Positions 11,387-25,700 of a stretch of 64,000 bases of DNA are shown here, piece after piece. The stretch comes from Trichoplusia ni (taxonomy: Eukaryota; Arthropoda; Insecta; Lepidoptera; Noctuidae). Location of the stretch: positions 16,035,328 through 16,099,327 of the forward strand of contig NC_039480.1 in the NCBI RefSeq assembly GCF_003590095.1. Reading direction: 5' to 3'. The notes beneath the pieces were generated by a model. That model worked only from the letters and a program-made list of their open reading frames with translations. It was not told where the DNA came from and did no database searches. How positions within the stretch are numbered: the first letter of the stretch is position 1; each line of letters begins with the position of its first letter. The position numbers were made by a program, and so were the translations under genes.

Positions 11387-14300
11387 ATGTCATCCTTTGA
11401 TAAACTGAAGCTACTCATTTGGAAGAATTTCCTCCTTCAAAGAAGGCACAAATGGCAAACTATATTCGAGATAGCATCACCTGTAATATTCTCTCTGTTC
11501 CTAATACTGACAAGATGCTTAGTCGATCCAAAATCGAAACCAGATGTCAGCTATCCACCATTTGCCCCAACATACTTCAATATGACTGGACGAAATTTGT
11601 AAGTTTTTTCTTAGTCTTTTATTAATTACTAAAATGCCTATTTCTTGATGGATATGCTATTATTTTGTTGATAATATTTTAGAGGCAATCTCACCACAGC
11701 AAAAACAGGAACTCTGGCCTTCTCACCTGACAATGAACTGACTAGAACTGTAACTAGGAATGCCATCACTATGGTGGCTGATGAAAACTTCCTAATACTC
11801 CTGGCCTACCTATTCGACTCAGACATGCCTAAGCCTAAAGGTTTTAAGAACGCTAAAGAAATGGAATTAGCTCTGACCCAACCAAATGTTATGAACCAAA
11901 TACTTGTTGGGATTCAATTTGATGACAGTATGGCTAGTAAGTAAATTATACAATGTATGTTTTTGTCTACTTTGTATGTGTGAAATGTCGTGTATATTAC
12001 AGTAAAAAACGTATTTCAGATGCCACTGAATGGCCTGATGATATTAAGGTAACTCTGAGGTTCCCGGCGGTTATGAGAACGCCGATGGTAGAACATCCGT
12101 TGAGGGCAAGCTGGAGAACGAATTTGTTGTACCCGTTGTTCCCGCGACCTGGCCCCCGCGACCCCGACGACATGTATGGCGGGAAGACACCAGGTTCAAT
12201 TCATTTCCATTTTTGTCGACAACATTTTTCATTAGTCATCCACTTAAGTGACTAACATAACAATTTATTTATTCATACTTGTTTCGGTAATTACTTGCCC
12301 ATTTGTTTCGTATGTTCTTTATTATTTGTTAGGTAATTAAAAAAACAATTTGAATTTAGATATAAAATGTATACAAGCATAATTATTCATTCATATCATT
12401 TGTTATTAGCGTAAATTATAAAAGGAAGAAAGATTTTATATACTAAATAGATGTCCGACAGTTACATCTAAGTGAAAACTCCTTTTTATTTTTACTGCCG
12501 AAAAAATACAAATTGAAAAAGAATCTTCATGTTTTTCACGAAGTAATCTTGAATATTTCATCACTTTCGGTCGTCGCACGGAGAGAGTATTCTTACGTAT
12601 TCGAAATGTAGGCTTTATCAGACATTCGAAATAATGAATGAAAATACTAAGATAAGGGCCACTTAGTATCTACGTCATAACTTTGCGTATTGTGACGTCA
12701 TGCGACATTTTGATTGAGTCGTCGTAAATCACTAAATTCTAAAACTCTGTACGTGATAATACCGCAATGTGGACATAATATTTTTCATTGATCTAGTTAG
12801 CGGTAAAAAATAGAGTCGACATTACGTAACAGTACTAAACAAGGCAATAAAAATGTTGTAATGTACAAAAAACATTATGTTCATGATAATTGATAACACA
12901 AACCCGCCTATTTATTAAATGATGCTGCTGTTTCACGTATCTGCAGTGTGTACGATTCAAGGTTAAACTATTTAAACAAAAAAAAAACATTGACCTAATA
13001 CCAGCATCACAAGCGAATTTAATAAAACAAGCACAAAAACGTCCCGAAAACATGAGGTTTTAATTACCTATTATACGACTACAGGGCCTAAAATGGCGCT
13101 CTTTCTATGTCGTCATCAACGAATATATTACAACAAGCATACAAGGAGTTTGATTTCATGCGTAATTTTAGGCTCTAATCCTACTTTGGTTTGTTTCGAA
13201 TAAGGTATTTGACAAAATTGTAGTTCGTCAGACAGATTTCTAAGAAATATTGGATACGTACTTTCTCTTTTATCTCGTGAACAAAAAAATTATGTGATGC
13301 AGTGATTTAAAATCTCGCATGACGTCATTTACTAGTAGGCGCGCTTACTATAATATAATAGCAAGTGATGCTACAAGCCCCCACTAGCATTCGTTCCTTT
13401 AAATAAGTACTAATTTTTTTTGGAACTATATCTGACGGACCAAATAGATTTCGTAGAATAGATTTCGATAGTAAAATACCTGCTACTTATATTTAAGTTA
13501 TTACACAGTCTCACAGTTTTACTGGTTTCATCTGAATACCGTATTTATATGCGCATGCTCTGACCTCCAAAATATTTTTAGGCTATTCCCCGGAAATGTT
13601 CCTAGCAGTCCAGCATGCTATATCGCAAGAAATCATAAAACAGAAGGCTGGGAAACCGATCAACACTAAAGTGTATTTACAACGTCTACCTCAACTGGCG
13701 TACAGAGAGGACCAACTGCTGGCCGCGCTCGAGAGATTCATATCGATGATCATCATGCTCTGTTTCGCGTATACCTTCGTCAATACCGTCAGAGTTGTTA
13801 CCTTTGAAAAAGAACTGCAATTAAAGGTACATAATCTATATTATCTCTCTGTATTAGAGCTAAATAGCTGGCGTCATCGTACTCATGTCTTGAAACTAAA
13901 AATCATAGTTTATCAATATTTGATAACCTGATTCTCGAAGAAGGCTATTAGACTATTTAATATCATGTTACTCACTTATATTAGGGGAGTCAAAAGTTAC
14001 ATTCAACGCCCAAATGTCTTTTTTTATTTACATTTTTTAATTACTCAGAACTCTGTAAGTACAAGTTATCGTATACAAATCAATATCTGTATGTTGGCAG
14101 GAAACAATGACAATAATGGGTCTTCCGTCGTGGCTGCACTGGTTGGCATGGTTCATTAAACAGTTTTCATTCCTATTGATATCTGTTATACTCATTGTAA
14201 TATTATTTAAGGTAAGTTCCAAGTCAGAGGTATTTAAAATAGTAGATAGTATTTTTTTGTCTTGTCACACACCAACCTTTCTACCCTTCTAACAAAAAAC

Positions 14301-16718
14301 TGTTTCGACAATTGCTCACGATGATTGAAAACGCTTGAATACGAATGTATGGAGATCACAAGTCAAACTGTATAATGTATTTATTATTCAAAACAAAAAC
14401 AACAAAAAATTTCCTTTTCGAAGCCCGTGAAAAATAACTTTCGAGGGTTTCTGTTAACGCTTGTAGAATGTAGAATTGTATGATTGTAGAAATGCAAATT
14501 AGCAAGAGGGCTGTTCTCTGAAATAAAAATATAAATGTAATGTAATGTAATGTTCTATTAAGATTTAAAAAAAAAACGACTCCCGCACTAAGGAATTCGA
14601 TCCTTGTGTCGCGGGGGGTTTACAAACATACAACTCACATGCACAAAGACACCCAGACTCAGAACAAGCATTCGTGGATCACACAAATGCTTGTCCTACG
14701 CGGGGATCGAACCCGCGACACGACGCGCACAGTGGCTTTGGCGTGGTGACCTCAACCACTCGGCCATCCCTGCAGCCAAAGTATCAAAGTCATCGAGACA
14801 GAATTTACGTCAATGGCCTAATGGTTTCTGAGAATAAAGTAGAATGATGAACTCCATATCAGGTATGTCATCATTATGCATTCATTCAGATCATTACGCC
14901 TTTAATCGAGATTGTTTATGGTTAATGAGCACACATGAATGAAACCTTGTTTTAAGTAATCTCAACTTATTACCTTTAGATACTGTTATAATTTGATTGC
15001 ACGGATAGCAGAGTAGTTGAGGTAACCACGCGAAGACTCACTGAACGCGACGTGTCGCGGGTTTGATCCACGTAGGACAAGCGTTTATAAAATCCACTTT
15101 GTGCATGTGATTTGAATGTTTGTGAAACCGCCTGGAAACAGGGATCAAATTACTTAATGTGTGAGCGGTTTAAGAAAAGTAAACGAATAGAACTTAAAAA
15201 TATATATGCTAGATTAAGTCAAAATTAAAAAAAAATCGATTGATACCTGTTTTAAGATGTGATCTTAAGTCCTGCTGACATTTATAATTAAAATTCATGT
15301 TACAATTTTAGATACCATTCAACCATACGGTGGCTGGCGACGGATACTCAGTCCTAACGTTTACACCATGGACAGTTTTGTTTTTCTTTATGGTGTTATT
15401 CGTTATCGCTTCATTAGCGTTCTCTTTTATGATCAGCGTATTCTTTTCTCGAGGTAAGTTATTTTTTTATACATATTTTGCTTTCAAAATTTCGTTTAAC
15501 CAGCCCCCTGGCAGGAGACCAAAGTGATGTGTACTAAAATAACATTCAAAAATAGTAAATACTTCTTGTTTTCCAATCGTCCGGTGGTGATTCGAATCTG
15601 GCGAATGATACGCGAGATTCGTACGAACAGCTAAATTGTCGTGTCCTTGGGTCGATACGATCAATACAGAACAAAACAATTATTGAAACTGTAATTTAAT
15701 CGCTTCTAGTGGAAAACGTCACATTGGTTTAGTACTGTCTGGTTATTACGCATACATTTTTTATGTTTCGTAGCCAACACCGCTGCATCGTTTATGGGCC
15801 TAGCGTGGTTCTCAGCGTACTCTATATTCATGCTCACACAAGTACTCTACGAAGATATAAGTCTGACAACAAAACTAGTACTAAGTTTGATATCTAATAC
15901 GGCGATGGGATATGCTTTCCAAATGATCATTATGTGCGAGGGAACTTCCAGAGGTAAGTTGATACAGCCATCACTTTTTATTTAGATTTACTGGCCGTGA
16001 TTTGAAATAAACGTTTGGACCTTGGCTCAAATCGCAGACCCTAACTATTAAACAATTATTACTTTTCATCTATAATGTCCCTTTGATTTGAAATAGCAGA
16101 TATAATTGTTTTGAAACTATATCAAATATGCTCTGTCATCAAAGAACAGCCTGTAAAACCGACAATCAACATGACAAAGAAGGAAATTACTTATTTAAGC
16201 GTTTCTTCGTCGCCTTGAAAGGTTTACGATAGGTCGGATATGAATTTCAGTTCACATTCAAGTGACTTTCATTTGATTTTATCATTGCATGTTTTCAACT
16301 TGACTTTTTCTTCGAATACATCGATCTAAATCAAAAGTCATTTATATTCAGATTAAGCTACAAAGTCACACTTTTTGAATGTAAACCTACACTAAACAGC
16401 ACCCAGATTCTCCTGCCCTTGACCGCTTCACATTAAATATTTTTGTGTACCAGTTTTAAATCCCGTATGCCGTTCTTATTTTTAAACTTTTCATTTATTT
16501 TTTAGGCCTACAATGGAACGAATTCTTCACTCCTGTTTCCTACCACGACCAACTCCAGCCGGGCCACATCGCTCTAATGCTTATTCTCGACACAATATTA
16601 TACATGCTCATTGCCATGTATGTGGAGAAAATAAGGCCCGGCCTGTACGGAGTGCCACTGCCTTGGTACTTCCCGGTCACGAAAAGCTTTTGGCGACCGA
16701 ACAAGCACAAAGTTGAAG
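11387..16718 (+). CDS. ABCA-A exons 1-8: first transmembrane domain
   Basis: Exon 1 carries the first membrane helix after WKNFLLQRRHKWQT. Exons 2-4 encode a large extracellular loop of about 200 residues. A helix cluster starts at about residue 265 (FISMIIMLCFAYTFVNTV) and runs through exons 5-8, with the conserved coupling segment KETMTIMGLPSWLHWLAWF across exons 4/5. The exon 3 donor is weak (CAG|GTTCAA), but phase and paralog alignment support it, since the ABCA-B counterpart is also 174 nt. Confidence 0.9.
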
Positions 16719-19700
16719 GTCAGTGAACTTGTTTAGAACTGAATAAAATACGAACGGGTATGTAAGTGCGTTTTTGAAGCTTGATATGTTGTGTAACGAA
16801 TTCTATATATAGAGTTTCGTTTAGCCCGACATCAATATTTCAAGGGCAAGCAGTTTTCACGGAATCTCTTGAACATTGTTTACAAATGCTCGCGAAGTTT
16901 GTTGGTAACGTGTGACGCGTTTGCTGTTCCGTTTATTTCCGATTGTCTGGAACAAAACTAGGAAGTTTATAGTCCGAAATTAAGAACTCGATAAAAAAAT
17001 ATAGAACGAAAGTTATGACAACAAGATGTCTGCGTAACATTTCGCCATGGTTTTATTGTATCTCATCCAATATTTATGCTTATGAAACTCCTATAATACA
17101 TTATTCGTACTAAAGTCCAATATGTTATTGCGGTCAAGATCGTTAAAGTTGTATTTGTACGCATACAGCTTAAACCGGTTAATTGATCCATTCTTGAATT
17201 CAAGTAGTTATAAAAGTTTTTGTTGCTAACGGGTGTCAAAAGTCAATCCAAAAATAGTAACTTCCTTAATAAACATTCACGTAAAAAAGTTTCGACTTAA
17301 TTAATGCGGCAAAAGTAAGACGCATTGAATTAAAAAAAAAGAATAGAACCATAGCTTCGAAAATGTCAGATTTTCGTAAAATACATGTTTATTTAGAAAA
17401 GATCTGAATAAAATATAATTTAAAAATCTGTTCCATGTATTCTGATAAATAAATAATGTAATCGATCATAAAAATCTAAATATATAAATATCCTTCAGTC
17501 GATCGGTGTTTTATAAATTTCTTGTCGGTCTCAAAATTGGGTCGATGTGTATAAATTACTTCTTGATATACATAATTTATTAGAACGTCATACATTTTCA
17601 TTATAACTATTAATTGAAATGAAACATTTGTATATTGTTTATTTTTATCAGTTGCCATGGTTACGGGACCTTGAGAAACGGTAGCAAAATTGTTGATAAG
17701 AAAGTAATACGAAATGTGGCATTTCCTACTATTTTTATTTCCTGTAGTAATGTTGTACCACCTGGAACTATTTCATTGTTACACTCGTAATATGCATGTT
17801 CCATTAATTCTGCTCTGGCCATTGTTTTCCTGACAACATGTACGATTGAAGCCCTGTTTTCCATGATTTTTGCAATCTAATGTATGTTCTTTATGATAAC
17901 AATTATATTTTCTGTATACAACAACGGTCTCGGTCATAGACACAATGGTTAAACAATGACATTGCTCATATTATGACTCATGGGCAAGAAAAGAACATTA
18001 GGTTTATTTTTTAGAATACCAAGTATTAAGTAAAAGACACTGATATATTGCAGAGCCTATTATTAGACGGTCGCTTAAACACCCACTCCAATATTGATTA
18101 ATCTATTCGATTTGAACTTTAAACTTCATATGCCCACGAATGCCAATGACTAACATCCATTGTTCATTTTGTTATCAGTATGATGAGTAGATTTCCTGTT
18201 TTAGACGCGACTAGGAGGTACTCTAAAGACCTGGAGTACAATGCTGCGCTGCTCAAGGTCGTACATGATGAAGAGCCAAAAGGTGTGTCGACGGGCGTCA
18301 ATATACAGGTAGGTGACATAATGCGGGTTTCCCCCTAGATTTCTTGTCACACACATACTCTGAACTTATAGTTCATCGGCCTAGCCTTTTTTCCTACTAT
18401 GTTGGGGTCGGCTTCCAGTCTAACCGGATTCAGCTAAGTACCTGCCAGCGTTTTACAAGGAGCGATTGCCTATCTGACCTCCTTAACCCAGTTACCTGGG
18501 CAACGCGATACCCCTTACAGCCGGGACCCACAATTAACGTGCCTTCCGAAACACGGAGGAACTTGTTATGACAAATATGGTCACCCATCTACGAACCAAC
18601 CGCGTCAAACGTAGCTTAACCTGCGATCGCACTCACTTATGCAGTTATGGCTTAGCCACGAGCTTCAACTCTTATACTACTCTGCTCTAAACTCATCAAA
18701 CAAGGAAAGTCTACTATAATTTTTTGTCATCAATTCACCCAAGGATACCTGTCATGACATCATAAGTAATTTCGTATTGCGTGTTCTACCTTACCTAATT
18801 CACAATTTTGTCGTTAGCATCCAAAAACGACATTATCGAATTACCCTTGGAATTTCGTCAAGTTTTCGACATTAAGATTACGTCTATTAAACATTTATGC
18901 TTCCCTACATTTTCTGTGTTTCGGAATGAACGGATGAATGTAAAAATGTGGGAGTGTCTTATCTCTCGGGTCGTGTCGGATTGCCGTCATATCTGGCTAT
19001 AAAAGTAGGGGAATGGAGAGTGCATCTGCTTTGCGCTCATTGTACATGGCTGGAAGCAAGTGATTGAGTATGTTTTAACATTTCTCAGGGTAGTCAGGTA
19101 AAAATGTCGACACCAGCGTTCTCAAAAACATACGTGTAAACGAGATGATATACCCTACTTGATGATTTTATTTCAATTAATTTAAGTTGACACTAGCTGA
19201 AACGTCGTGGCTGGAAGTCAGTCAAGGACGTTATAATTTTTAACTATAACCTCCATACATCCAACCTTAATGACTACGATACTAAGAAATGTTTCCCTTT
19301 CAGAATCTGACAAAAATATACAAGGGCCGTAAAAAAGTCGTCGATAACTTGAACCTAAGGATGTATGAAAACGAGATTACTGTTTTACTGGGTCATAACG
19401 GAGCAGGGAAAACTACCACCATATCGATGCTTACAGGTTATTATCTATTTCTATTATAGTTTTATGTCTTGTAATAAGAACAGTCGGCAACAGAAGTTGG
19501 TTATAGCATACCAAATGTGTACTTATTCATAATGTTGCTTCACGTGTCGCAATTAAGTCTGATTTAACTACTATGTATCAAACCTATTTAGCTTTATAAT
19601 TCATTTTGAGTATTTACGAATCGCGTCTAAACAAGACTTGAATTTCTCCACGATATTAAAAATGGTGCACGAAAGCAAAAAGTATTCGTACCCCTTGATC

Positions 19701-22700
19701 ACCACCTATAGACTCACTCTTTACATGCCACCGATATGGCACAAAATGTCATAAAGCGTTATGACTGCATAGATACAACAGTCATCTATTAAAAGTGTTT
19801 TGTTACAATGACTTTATTGGTATATCAAGCCTATTTTCGTATTTGACAGCTCAAAAGCAATTCGGATTGTCTCCCGACTTTTGTTGCTAACCTACCTAGT
19901 TTATACTTTAAACTCGTGTTAAATTTTGTCCGTATACTTATCTAGTTTAATGTTCATCACGACTTCCCTGAAATTTTCCTAACACGGGAGGTCATTAGAG
20001 CGCGAAATTTGTTAACTACCAGAGTTTAAATTCGGGAAGATTCCAATTTTCGTTAGGATAAGGTTCAGTTGCTAAGGTTTTCGACGTGTCTGTATGTTGA
20101 TGTCTTTTGTCACTGTTTAAGTAATCACTGAATAAGTTTGAATACACGTATGCATCGATGTCTGTATTTTTGCCGATCCCGTTAGATATGTTAAGATCGC
20201 GTATTGAGAATAGTCAATAGCATAAATCTTCTAGGGAACTTTATAGCTTTTTCATTTTACCAAGCATAATTTAAAATTTTAAGTATTATTTTTTATAATA
20301 TTGCTTCGGAATAGTAACCTCCCTTCCACGTGTTTTATTGCTAGCATATTTTTACCTGCTGAGGTCTTGTTGAAGAAGTGTGAACCTACACAGAACAGAT
20401 ATTCTTTGTACTTAATTTTAAGTCTACCACGTTAACAAACTTTTTTTAAACCTCCATAAGTACCCAAAACAAATAATCCCGATGTTAAAATTGTACGTAA
20501 AAAATGAACGAATAAATAACTTTAAAATATACAGTGACAAACAAAATCATTCGTAGAGTAGAGATTGTGTAAAACAAGTGACTAACGCCCGTGTCAACGT
20601 TCGGGCTTCACTAAGTTACGAGTCGCGTGCTAAACAACTGCCCAATTAAAGCCACTTTACTGTAGTAATGATACTTTGACTCGTCTGATTGCATCGTTCA
20701 TTGAAATGTATGTGTCTAACGCTGATACTATATTCAGATTTATGTACCGTCACTAAATCCGTCGTTTATTTTTTGATTTAAGTTTTAGTATTTTAGTGTC
20801 GCTAGATAAAAATAGGACAGTGACTTCAATCTCATTGTTTTTCCTTTAATATCAGATTTCTTCTGACGTATTTATGATTGTTTTTCTTTTATTATAATCT
20901 TTTCTTTACATTAACTTACACATACATTGACTTAAACAAACTTCTTATTTTAACAAAACTGTTTCTTCACAATTTATTGTAAGATCGTTCTTATTAAGAT
21001 ATTATGCTAGGTATTAATTTTCGCATGCCTACAGAAGGCGAGATATGCTAAGTATATTATTTTCTTATACCACCTTTTGCATTTACCATGTCTCTGCGAA
21101 TAAAGATTTTCATTTTCATTTTTAAACCTTACGTTACGTTGTACAGGAATGGTGCCCCCAACTTCAGGGACAGCGTTTATCAACGGGTACAATATAGTGC
21201 ATGAAACCGGCTTAGCTCGTAAGTCACTGGGCATATGCCCGCAACACAACGTGCTTTTCCCAGACCTCACGGTCGCCGAACACATCATATTTTATTCAAG
21301 ATTAAAAGGGGTACCGAAATGTAAATTGAATGAAGAAGTCGATCATTTCGTCAAACTATTGGATTTGGAACAGAAGGTTAGTATGTTATGTAAATTGTCT
21401 TGTTTTTTTCTATCTAAGATGACGTCCACGTGTTTTTTTGCTTGCATGTTTGACCTTTGTATCTACTTATATAATGACTTCGCAGAATTATTGCAAGCCA
21501 GTTAAGAGTTAATAAGAATGATATATTTCTATAATCGTTATAGGTACTTAACGTTATTATGATAAATGTTTCCATAACTTAGTACTAAGGTGGAAAAAAT
21601 GAACAGGTAAATTATGAAAGAGGAATATATTCACAATGTTGTAAAGACATGCTTTAATGTTCCTACCCAGCTTAGTACCTATCCTGAGATTAATGTCCTT
21701 ACAAAAACGGTCGTATATTTTACACTAAAATGTCTCCTGTAAAAAAAAGTGAGCATAAACACGCCAATTTTCAATTTTCATTCTTCAGTAATTTTTGTTT
21801 ACTGAAGAATGAAAATTGAAAATTGGCGTGCTTAGGATATGATACTTATAAGGATGTAATTACATTTTATTTGATTTTATTAATATCTATTTATTAATAT
21901 TATTAAGTATGTTTTCCTTGTCAGCGTGACGTGACGTCGAACAAGTTGTCCGGGGGTCAGAAGCGTCGTCTATCCGTGGGGGCTGCGATGTGCGGCAACT
22001 CGCGCGTAGTACTACTCGACGAGCCGACGTCCGGCCTTGACCCGGCCGCCCGCCGCGCGCTCTGGGACCTACTGCAAAAGGAAAAGAAAGGTTCGTTAAC
22101 ATAATTCTATGCCTTGAATATTTCAACTGAAAATAACAGGCTGATGTTCCGTTATTTCAAGGTTTTTGTCGTAATCAAAGAAATTTATTGTAATCTCAGT
22201 CAGATTTTTTTGGTTTTGTTTTAGTAACGGAGGAAAATAATCGTTTTCAGTAAATTTGTTCATCATTGGCCTAGCCTGTTCCCAACTATGTTCGGGTCGG
22301 CTACCAGTCTAACCGGTTTCAGCTAAGTACCAGTGTTTTACAAGGAGCGACTGCCTATCTGACCTCCTGCCTATCCAACCCTGTTACCTGGGCAACACTC
22401 TACCCCTTGGTTAGACTGGTTGTCAGACTTTTTCAAGCTTCTTACTATGTACCTGTAAAGACTGTCAAAGATGTAGGAATAACAGCCGAGACCCACAATT
22501 TAACGTTCCTTCCGAAACACGGAGGAACTCGTTATTACAAAGATGGTCACCCATCTACGGACCATCCGCGTCAAGCATAGCGTAACCTGTGATCGATTCA
22601 CTTATGCGGTTATAGCTTAGCCACGAGCTCCTCGCAGCTCCTTTCAGTAAATTTGTTATTTTCAGAATTTCACACCACTATAAACAGATGATATTATAAA

Positions 22701-25700
22701 TAGAATTGAAATCGATTTTATACAAGCCAGTCGGTATTGATCCGGTATTCTTCAAAACACTAAAATTTTCCACTATTAATATTAAGTGTCTCATAAGTCA
22801 TTGCTCAATAGAGCTTACGCTTTTATAATAATTGCGACCAATGACCTAGCATTCCATCCATTGCGAGCCTTTGAAGAGAACCATTTGACATGACTCGTAG
22901 CGAAGTATTTGTCAACAACATTACAACCTTCTTGCTATGTAGGTGTAGGTGTAGGTTTAAGAGGACGAAATATGATACTTTCCGTTTTTATGGGTAAAAG
23001 CTAGAGATACTCTAAGTGGTACGTGAAGTGTATCACTTGTCTAAGGTACAAATATACGTATAATAAGAAAGGTTCTGAAGTTCAGTCAGGGGTACCTATT
23101 ACTAAAAGTTTTACGATATTTATTCGGTCCGTTCATATATCACCAGGCTAGCAGGCATTAACCGCGATAGTTCGTTGACATTAACTATTTCCATAATTCT
23201 ATTGCCACTAAAGCAGCAAATACAGAATAAATAAACACGTTAGAGACAACAACTGCCAGACAAGAAATTAGTGCGGCAGTGATTCGCAATTGACGAGTTT
23301 TTACTCATGTAAAATGTTTACCTGTGTTTTTGCCTACCTTAAAAACGAAGAAAAAAAGGTCATGTTGTGTATTCATAGTATTTTGGTACTCAGGTCGAAC
23401 TATGTTAATCACAACACACTTTATGGACGAAGCGGATGTTCTCGGCGATCGCATAGCCATTATGTCCGGAGGTCGGCTACAGTGTATCGGCACGCCATAC
23501 TTCCTCAAAAAACATTACGGCATTGGGTATAAAATGACCATCGTGAAAGGAGAGAATTGCGTCGCTGATCATGTGACTAAATTCTTCAAAAACTACGTGC
23601 CTGATATTAAAGAAAATACTAATATTGGTAAGTGAAAGGTAACATTTTTATATGTTGTAATAGCAGCCTAAACAGCTCTTAGGCTTGTCGTATTGATCTG
23701 AGGACCTGCTACCACGTATTATACAAAACAATACATGGCGTAGAGAGGCATCTCTCTTTCATACCCGCTATAATATTACATTAAGACGTAGCAGTAGGCC
23801 CCTGTTCTGAAAACAAATGAAAAATATTTACATTAAACATTTAATAGGAACTTTATATAACCATATAAACTCAAAGAATGTTATTAGAATACTTTCTAAA
23901 TAAGAAACTACTTGAATCTCATAAGCCTAGTTTATTACTTTCGAATTGACTATTTTTTATTTTTAACTATGAGTTCGTTGCCCGTTTTTGCTTGCCAAGG
24001 TCGCATATTTTTAGTTCTTCAAGCGGTATAAAATGGAGTGAATTTTCAGGTTCTGAATTAACATATATATTGCCGAGTGACCATGTTAGCAAATTCCCGG
24101 ATATGCTGAAAGAATTTGAGGCGAAGAAAGAATCGTTGAACGTTTCTAGCTATGGACTATCAATCACCAGTTTGGAAGAAGTTTTTATGAAGTAGGTGCT
24201 TCTTTTATTAGTTTTATAGTAGGTATTCTATGGCAAGATTCCAATCATATGTATTTTTTTAATAGGGCAGGTGCAGAAGATTTGGAGGCAACATCTGCGA
24301 AGAAAACTCGAACTGCCAATGAATACAATGACGTTGCTGTGGTACCTATTGAAAATGATCAATGTTCTTGTAAGTGCATACAGTGAGCTATTAAGCTTCT
24401 CCACTTTTATTTATACGTATTGTATGGATAACACTAAGTCTGTTATTCTCATTTCCAGCGTATAGCGAACCTATCCAAAAAGTACGCGGAGTGAAACTTT
24501 TGAGGAACCACATTAAGGCAATGTTCCTGAAACTGGCCTATAACACTATGAGAAACAAACTGACCACCCTCATACAGTTCGTGACGCCGATAATTAACAT
24601 AACAATATCTGTAATTATCTCAAGGTCTTGGAAGTTTTTATCACAATTGCCGCCGTTGAAGTTAAGTTTGGAAAGCGGATTCCCGACGACTCAGACACTC
24701 ATGTCACAAGTCGGTGTCACTGATGGTAGCATAGAGGCTAAAAGTATGATGGCGTATAAGGATTATTTTAAAACATCGACGTATCCGGGAATGGGGCTAA
24801 CAGACCTAGGAACCTCAGACTTAGGGAAGTTTTATTTGAAAATGGTGAGTTCATTTTTCTCGGATACATTGACAACTACAAAGATTAAATGGGACTCGTG
24901 AACGCCAACTTTTAGAACCTATTTAATGTCACCATGATTTATTTATTTAAATGCAGTCTTATTATTACACTAGTCCATCAAGAGTTATGCAATCAAATTG
25001 ATTCCAAGGATAACTGTTATTGTATTATATTATGAAGTGACTGAATTACGAAGATGTTTCATAAACATTCAAGTTAAATACATAGAAACGCCCAGATTCC
25101 TGTGTGTGTCGTAATGTATCGCGGGATCGAACCCGCGGTACGTCGCACTCGGGGGCTTCGGCGTGGAGACCTATAACACTCGGCTATCCCTGCCGTCAGA
25201 AGTTAGAAATTTAAAAGATTACTGATTATTTTAAAATCTTCTTTCACAATAGAGTGCAGCTGATCTAGCTCGCGTGAGGTATGAGCTATTGACTGGCGCG
25301 ACGTTTGGCAAGGGAAACATCACGGCCTGGTTCAGTAACTATGGTTACCACGACTCGGCGATTTCGCTTGCGCTCGTCAACAATGCAATCCTCGGCGCTT
25401 TGTCGCCCGGGAGCACGTTGAGTATTGTCAATCATCCTCTACCGTACTCCATAGAGCATTTGGTAAGTCGAACTTTTTATTTATTTATGCATTAATATTA
25501 TTAAATACACATTACGCATTGTTTGTCCGCGATGGACTCCTAAACTGCTTAATCAATTTTCAAAATCTTCAAAACCAATCTTAATCAAATTAAGACACCG
25601 TGTGCAATTTGATCCAACTATTTTGTAAAGACTTTTTTTTCTTTATAATGAAAGGTAGGAATGCTTGATTTAATTAATTTTTGTCTTTGATTTACGTAAT

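Noticed and set aside
17476..17864. Two adjacent minus-strand open frames (67 and 60 codons) in ABCA-A intron 8
   Set aside because: They are in different frames, show no recognisable domain, and have no promoter or splice signals. I could not support a broken gene.
23941..24049. Coding start of ABCA-A exon 14 at about 24001 rather than 24050
   Set aside because: The frame upstream contains stops, and only the acceptor TTTTCAG at 24043-24049 gives the right phase and a 142-nt exon as in ABCA-B.
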